A stretch of DNA of 38,795 nucleotides, from NCBI RefSeq assembly GCF_002913225.1, contig NZ_PPAW01000045.1, forward strand, positions 1 to 38,795, read 5' to 3'. A program made the position numbers and the translations under genes. This document shows positions 34,679 through 38,795 of this stretch, one piece after another. Each line of letters begins with the position of its first letter. The first letter of the stretch is position 1. Below the pieces are notes generated by a model. It was not told the origin of the DNA. It was given only the letters and a program-made list of their open reading frames with translations, and ran no database searches. The DNA comes from Campylobacter concisus. Lineage in GTDB: Bacteria; Campylobacterota; Campylobacteria; Campylobacterales; Campylobacteraceae.

Positions 34679-35896
34679 ATGATGAGTAAAATAGCGATTA
34701 TCGGAGATAGTTTTAGTGCGTTATTTACGGCACTTGAGCTAGCTAAAAAGGGTGAGGAAATTTTAGTTATTAGTAGCCAAAAAGATGAGTTTGAGAACGG
34801 AATTTTAACCCCATTTAACACCCCAGCGCTCGCAAGAGATGGAGCGATATCTAGCTCGTTTTTGGGGCTAGTTAGTAAAAAAAGTGAGCTTGATATAGCG
34901 CTTTGCTTAAATGAAAATTTTAGAGCTTGGATGGCAAATTTCACGCTTAAATCAACAAAGGCTCACGATAAAAAGATGAGAATTTTGTTTAAGAAATTTG
35001 GACAAAAGAGCTTTGAAATTTTAAAAGAGCTAAACGAAAAATATCCGCAGATAAATTTTGATGAGAGCGGCGTTTATCTCATCTTTAGCGAGGACGAGAG
35101 CTTTAAAAAGAGGCTTGATGAGACAAGGGTTGCTGATAGCGAGCAAGAAATTTTAAGCGTGGATAGTGAGCTAGCAAATTTTGGCCTGATAAATAAAAAT
35201 ATAAAAGGGGCGCTAAATTTAGCTAAAAACGCGAGCATCGATGTTAAAGAGCTACGAAACGCACTTGTTAGCGAGCTAAATGAGCTTGGAGTGCAGTTTA
35301 TAAATGATGAAATTTATGAGCTAAAAACGCAGGGGCAAGCCGTGCAAAAGGCTGTTGGCAGGGCTGGCGAGTACGAGGCTGATAGCTTTGTCGTGGCGAG
35401 TAGAAATTTGGAGCTTTCAAGTAAGCTTGGGACAAATTTAAGTGCCATTTTGGCTAAATTTTACACGATAGATCTCGCGCTAAACGAGGGTCAAATCCCT
35501 AAAAAACCGATCATTTTAAATGATATGTTTGCCAAAATTTATCCAACCAAAAATGGCGTCACGATCATCACAAATTTACAAGTGGGCGCGATCGATACGC
35601 TTGTAAAAACAGAAAAGATCAACGCATTTTTAAACGAACTAAAAAGACACCTTGGCATAAGCGAGCTAAAAGAGCCTAGTTTTAGGGCAAATTTCGTGCT
35701 TCTTAGCTCAAACGACAAGCCAGCTCTTGGACGTGATGAGACATATCAAAATTTACTCTATAATCAAGCGTACGGACTAAATGAACTAAGCTTTGCACCG
35801 CACTTTGCAGGCGTTTTGGCTGATCTTATAAAAGAGGGCAAAAGCAACGAAGATAGCGATGAGATTTTACTTTTTAGCTCACTTTACGAGGGCTAA
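34679..35896 (+). CDS. FAD-dependent oxidoreductase-like protein with degenerate FAD loop
   Basis: The protein has 405 residues. Layout resembles DadA/glycine-oxidase-type amino-acid oxidoreductases: an N-terminal Rossmann stretch (KIAIIGDSFSALFTALELA), an FNTP region, a central substrate part (ASIDVKELRNALVSELNELGVQFI), and SSNDKPALGRDE near the end. The FAD loop is G-x-S-x-S-A in place of GxGxxG, so binding may be weak. It is divergent from mqnP, with miaA 2 bp downstream. AAGGG precedes the paired ATG codons. The substrate is unknown. Confidence 0.72.
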   Translation: MMSKIAIIGDSFSALFTALELAKKGEEILVISSQKDEFENGILTPFNTPALARDGAISSSFLGLVSKKSELDIALCLNENFRAWMANFTLKSTKAHDKKMRILFKKFGQKSFEILKELNEKYPQINFDESGVYLIFSEDESFKKRLDETRVADSEQEILSVDSELANFGLINKNIKGALNLAKNASIDVKELRNALVSELNELGVQFINDEIYELKTQGQAVQKAVGRAGEYEADSFVVASRNLELSSKLGTNLSAILAKFYTIDLALNEGQIPKKPIILNDMFAKIYPTKNGVTIITNLQVGAIDTLVKTEKINAFLNELKRHLGISELKEPSFRANFVLLSSNDKPALGRDETYQNLLYNQAYGLNELSFAPHFAGVLADLIKEGKSNEDSDEILLFSSLYEG

Positions 35897-35898
35897 GC

Positions 35899-36774
35899 TT
35901 GTTTGGCGAGCTAGCACTAATTGGCACCACGGCAAGCGGCAAGAGTGATCTAGCCTTTGAGCTAGCAAAGAAATTTAATGGCGTCATCTTGAGCCTTGAC
36001 TCACTCGCACTTTATAAAGAGATAGATATCGCTAGCGCAAAGCCAAAGCCCTGGCAGCTGGGGGCTGTGAGGCACTTTGGGGTGGATGAAATTTACCCTG
36101 ATGAGGAATTTAGCGTTGGGACATTTTTTGAAATTTACAAAAATGCAAAAGAATTTGCGCGCTCGCAAGAGTGCTTGCTCATCATCACAGGTGGAAGCGG
36201 CTTTTATCTAAAGGCGATGCTTAGCGGTCTTGCGCCAGACGTGCCAAAATGCGAGCTAAATTTAAGCAACGAGGAAATTTACGAGCTAGCTTTGCAAAAC
36301 GACCATGAGTTTGCAGGCAAATTTAGCCAAAACGACTCTTATCGCCTCGAAAAATGGTATCAAATTTATAAATTTAGTGGCCAAATCCCAAGCGTTTGGC
36401 TAAAGCAAAATACCAAAGAGAGCGTCATAAAAGAGCTTGCGATATTTGAAATTTTGTGGGATAAAGAGGAGCTTAGGGCACGCATAGCAAAGCGAACGAA
36501 AAATATGCTAGATGAGGGCTTGATAGATGAGGCGAAGTTTTTATTTGACAAGTATAAAAGCGAGCCAAAACCCCTAAAATCAATAGGTCTAAAGGAGTGC
36601 AAGCGGTTTTTGGAGGGTGAAATTTCAAAAAGTGAGCTTGAAACGCTCATCGCCACGCACACAGCCCAGCTTGCTAAGCGTCAGCGAACCTTTAACCGAT
36701 CGCAGTTTGAGAAGAAATTTGTGGGCGACTTGGCGCAGACTAGAAGTGAAATTTTGAAGTTTTTAAAAGGTTAA
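35899..36774 (+). CDS. miaA: tRNA dimethylallyltransferase MiaA
   Basis: The protein has 291 residues. It adds a dimethylallyl group to A37 of tRNAs reading U-starting codons. P-loop LIGTTASGKSDLAFELA (residues ~7-23), SLDSLALYKEIDIASAKP, and RHFGVDE-type motif are all visible, as is KSIGLKECKRFLEG near the end. The start is TTG at 35899, with GAGGG about 7 nt upstream inside the end of the preceding gene. It is co-transcribed with the FAD-like gene (2 bp gap). Confidence 0.95.
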   Translation: MFGELALIGTTASGKSDLAFELAKKFNGVILSLDSLALYKEIDIASAKPKPWQLGAVRHFGVDEIYPDEEFSVGTFFEIYKNAKEFARSQECLLIITGGSGFYLKAMLSGLAPDVPKCELNLSNEEIYELALQNDHEFAGKFSQNDSYRLEKWYQIYKFSGQIPSVWLKQNTKESVIKELAIFEILWDKEELRARIAKRTKNMLDEGLIDEAKFLFDKYKSEPKPLKSIGLKECKRFLEGEISKSELETLIATHTAQLAKRQRTFNRSQFEKKFVGDLAQTRSEILKFLKG

Positions 36775-36815
36775 ATTTAAATTGTCTAGGTGGTAAATTT
36801 AATTTAGTAGGGGGG

Positions 36816-36841
36816 CGAACAGCTCCAAAAGAAGCCGTTCG
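36816..36841. terminator. Hairpin between convergent miaA and nifU
   Basis: CGAACAGCT (36816-36824) pairs with AGCCGTTCG (36833-36841) with one G-T pair and an 8-nt loop, lying 42 bp after the miaA stop and just after the nifU stop. The T-run is weak on both sides. Confidence 0.5.
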
Positions 36842-36847
36842 ATAAAT

Positions 36848-37840
36848 TTATATAGGCATGACCCTGATTTTTGGGCTTAGGCTCTCTTGTAAGACATTTT
36901 CTATCGCATAAAGCGTGCCAGTCGAGCCGCTTGAACAGCCTGAGCAAGCGCCAAGATAGCGGATATAAACGTCGATATTTTCGCCGTTGTCGTTTCTGAT
37001 GTCTATGATCTCTAAATTCCCGCCGTCCATCATAAGCATCGGGCGGATCTCTTTATCGATGATCGATTCGATCGCTTTTAGCTGGCCAACCATCGTCATG
37101 CTCTCAAAGCTAACGTCGCTAAGCGTGTTGTTTGCTTGAGCATTTGCCTGAGCTTCGAGCCTCTCTTGCTCCATCTCAGCCCTAGTGTCACGCAAGATAT
37201 CAACAAGGTAGTAGTCTTTTTTCTCGTGTCCGCCAGGTCTAACGCATGATTTACAAAATGCACCTGCTTTGGTGTATTGCGTGATCTCCTCGACCGTATG
37301 AAGGTCGTTTAGTCTTATCACCTCTTTGATCGTGCCAAGGCTCACTCTAGCGCACTCGCAAACGATGATCTCATCTTCAAAGTGCTCTGGGTCTATGCCC
37401 TTGTAGCTTGCTGCGGCTGCCTTGATGACGTCATAAGCCATGACTGAGCAGTGCATCTTTTGAGGTGGTACAGCTGGGGTGTCTGGGTTGTCGCGCATAG
37501 CTCTTTCTACATCAAGGTTTGTGATCTTAACCGCTTCATCGACCGTTTTGCCTATACAAAGCTCAGCCATCGTATCAGAGCTAGCTATCGCCGTGCCACA
37601 GCCAAAGCTTTTAAATTTAGCGTCTATTATCTTGTCAGTTTTCTCATCAACGAGCCAGTAAAGCCTTACCGCATCGCCGCAGCTTTCTGCGCCAAAGTCA
37701 GCGATGATGAGCTTTGCGTTTGCTTTTTTGGCGTCCTCTTCGGTGAGTTCGCCCATGAATTTAGGATTGTTCATCCTATCTTGCACTACCTTGGAGTATT
37801 CGTCCCAGATAGAGCCTCCGATTAAGTTATTTTTTGCCAT
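36848..37840 (-). CDS. nifU: Fe-S cluster scaffold NifU (three-domain)
   Basis: The protein has 330 residues. It builds and hands over Fe-S clusters. Three parts are complete: an IscU-like domain with C54, C81 and C131 plus the LxxK-like region; a BFD-type [2Fe-2S] domain with C161-x-C163 and C196-x2-C199; and a C-terminal NfuA domain with C299-x2-C302 (GACSGCSSGSTGTL). Campylobacter uses this NIF-type scaffold for general Fe-S supply, not for nitrogen fixation; no nif structural gene is near. It follows iscS by 16 bp. Confidence 0.95.
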   Translation of the reverse strand: MAKNNLIGGSIWDEYSKVVQDRMNNPKFMGELTEEDAKKANAKLIIADFGAESCGDAVRLYWLVDEKTDKIIDAKFKSFGCGTAIASSDTMAELCIGKTVDEAVKITNLDVERAMRDNPDTPAVPPQKMHCSVMAYDVIKAAAASYKGIDPEHFEDEIIVCECARVSLGTIKEVIRLNDLHTVEEITQYTKAGAFCKSCVRPGGHEKKDYYLVDILRDTRAEMEQERLEAQANAQANNTLSDVSFESMTMVGQLKAIESIIDKEIRPMLMMDGGNLEIIDIRNDNGENIDVYIRYLGACSGCSSGSTGTLYAIENVLQESLSPKIRVMPI

Positions 37841-37856
37841 GTTTTTCCTTTAAATT

Positions 37857-38795
<939 letters not shown>

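Noticed and set aside
36810-36815. G6 run near nifU as a phase-variable tract
   Set aside because: Too short to be expected to slip, and not in a promoter or coding frame.

Overview
The window is chromosomal DNA of a Campylobacter, most likely a non-jejuni species of the C. concisus type. Four things support this. The DNA is A+T rich. Sigma-70 promoters show a clear TATAAT but little -35. A fliK-flgD-flgE operon carries a sigma-54 promoter. From memory, one long block (trxB, trxA, yraN, hom, aminotransferase, rlmB, rsmI, rpmE, rsmE, queD, queE, moaA, mqnP, miaA) follows the C. jejuni Cj0146c-Cj0166 order. No rRNA, tRNA, insertion sequence, prophage or CRISPR array is visible.

Layout. 1-153 is the 3' end of a small unknown gene. 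200-3231 is a Tat-exported molybdenum S-/N-oxide reductase with its monohaem cytochrome c. 3398-7121 is the flagellar hook operon. 7283-9085 is typA, followed by about 960 bp of non-coding DNA packed with AAATTT. 10050-14479 (minus) holds a short Sua5/YrdC protein, an EamA transporter, a DUF799/DUF4810/CsgG-like lipoprotein trio and a MATE transporter. 14632-16552 is a BadF-type ATPase activator plus a double-cubane-cluster-type protein. 16677-18112 holds a cysteine-paired secreted protein, with a G9 tract in its promoter, and an unknown lipoprotein. Then come purF, dapB, trxB-X-trxA, and a tightly overlapping run from rlmB down to yraN. After that are rpmE-rsmI, moaA-queE-queD with three trailing genes, the mqnP cluster, a divergent FAD protein-miaA pair, and nifU with a partial iscS at the right edge.

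Together the genes cover anaerobic respiration (TorA-type reductase, cytochrome c, MqnP for menaquinone, MoaA for molybdopterin), Fe-S supply (NifU/IscS, which would serve MoaA, QueE and the double-cubane pair), flagellar hook assembly, lysine/threonine and purine synthesis, queuosine precursor synthesis and ribosome modification.

The most unusual signals are four. (1) The 10-mer GGCTAAATTT / AAATTTAGCC occurs 16 times by eye in 38.8 kb, in coding and intergenic DNA, twice as inverted pairs forming terminators; it looks like a DNA-uptake-type word. (2) The double-cubane protein pair sits behind a promoter whose -35 is overlapped by a perfect 12-bp palindrome. (3) The three-lipoprotein CsgG-like cassette has no curli genes. 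(4) A G9 tract lies against the -10 of a secreted cysteine-rich protein gene, a likely phase-variable promoter.
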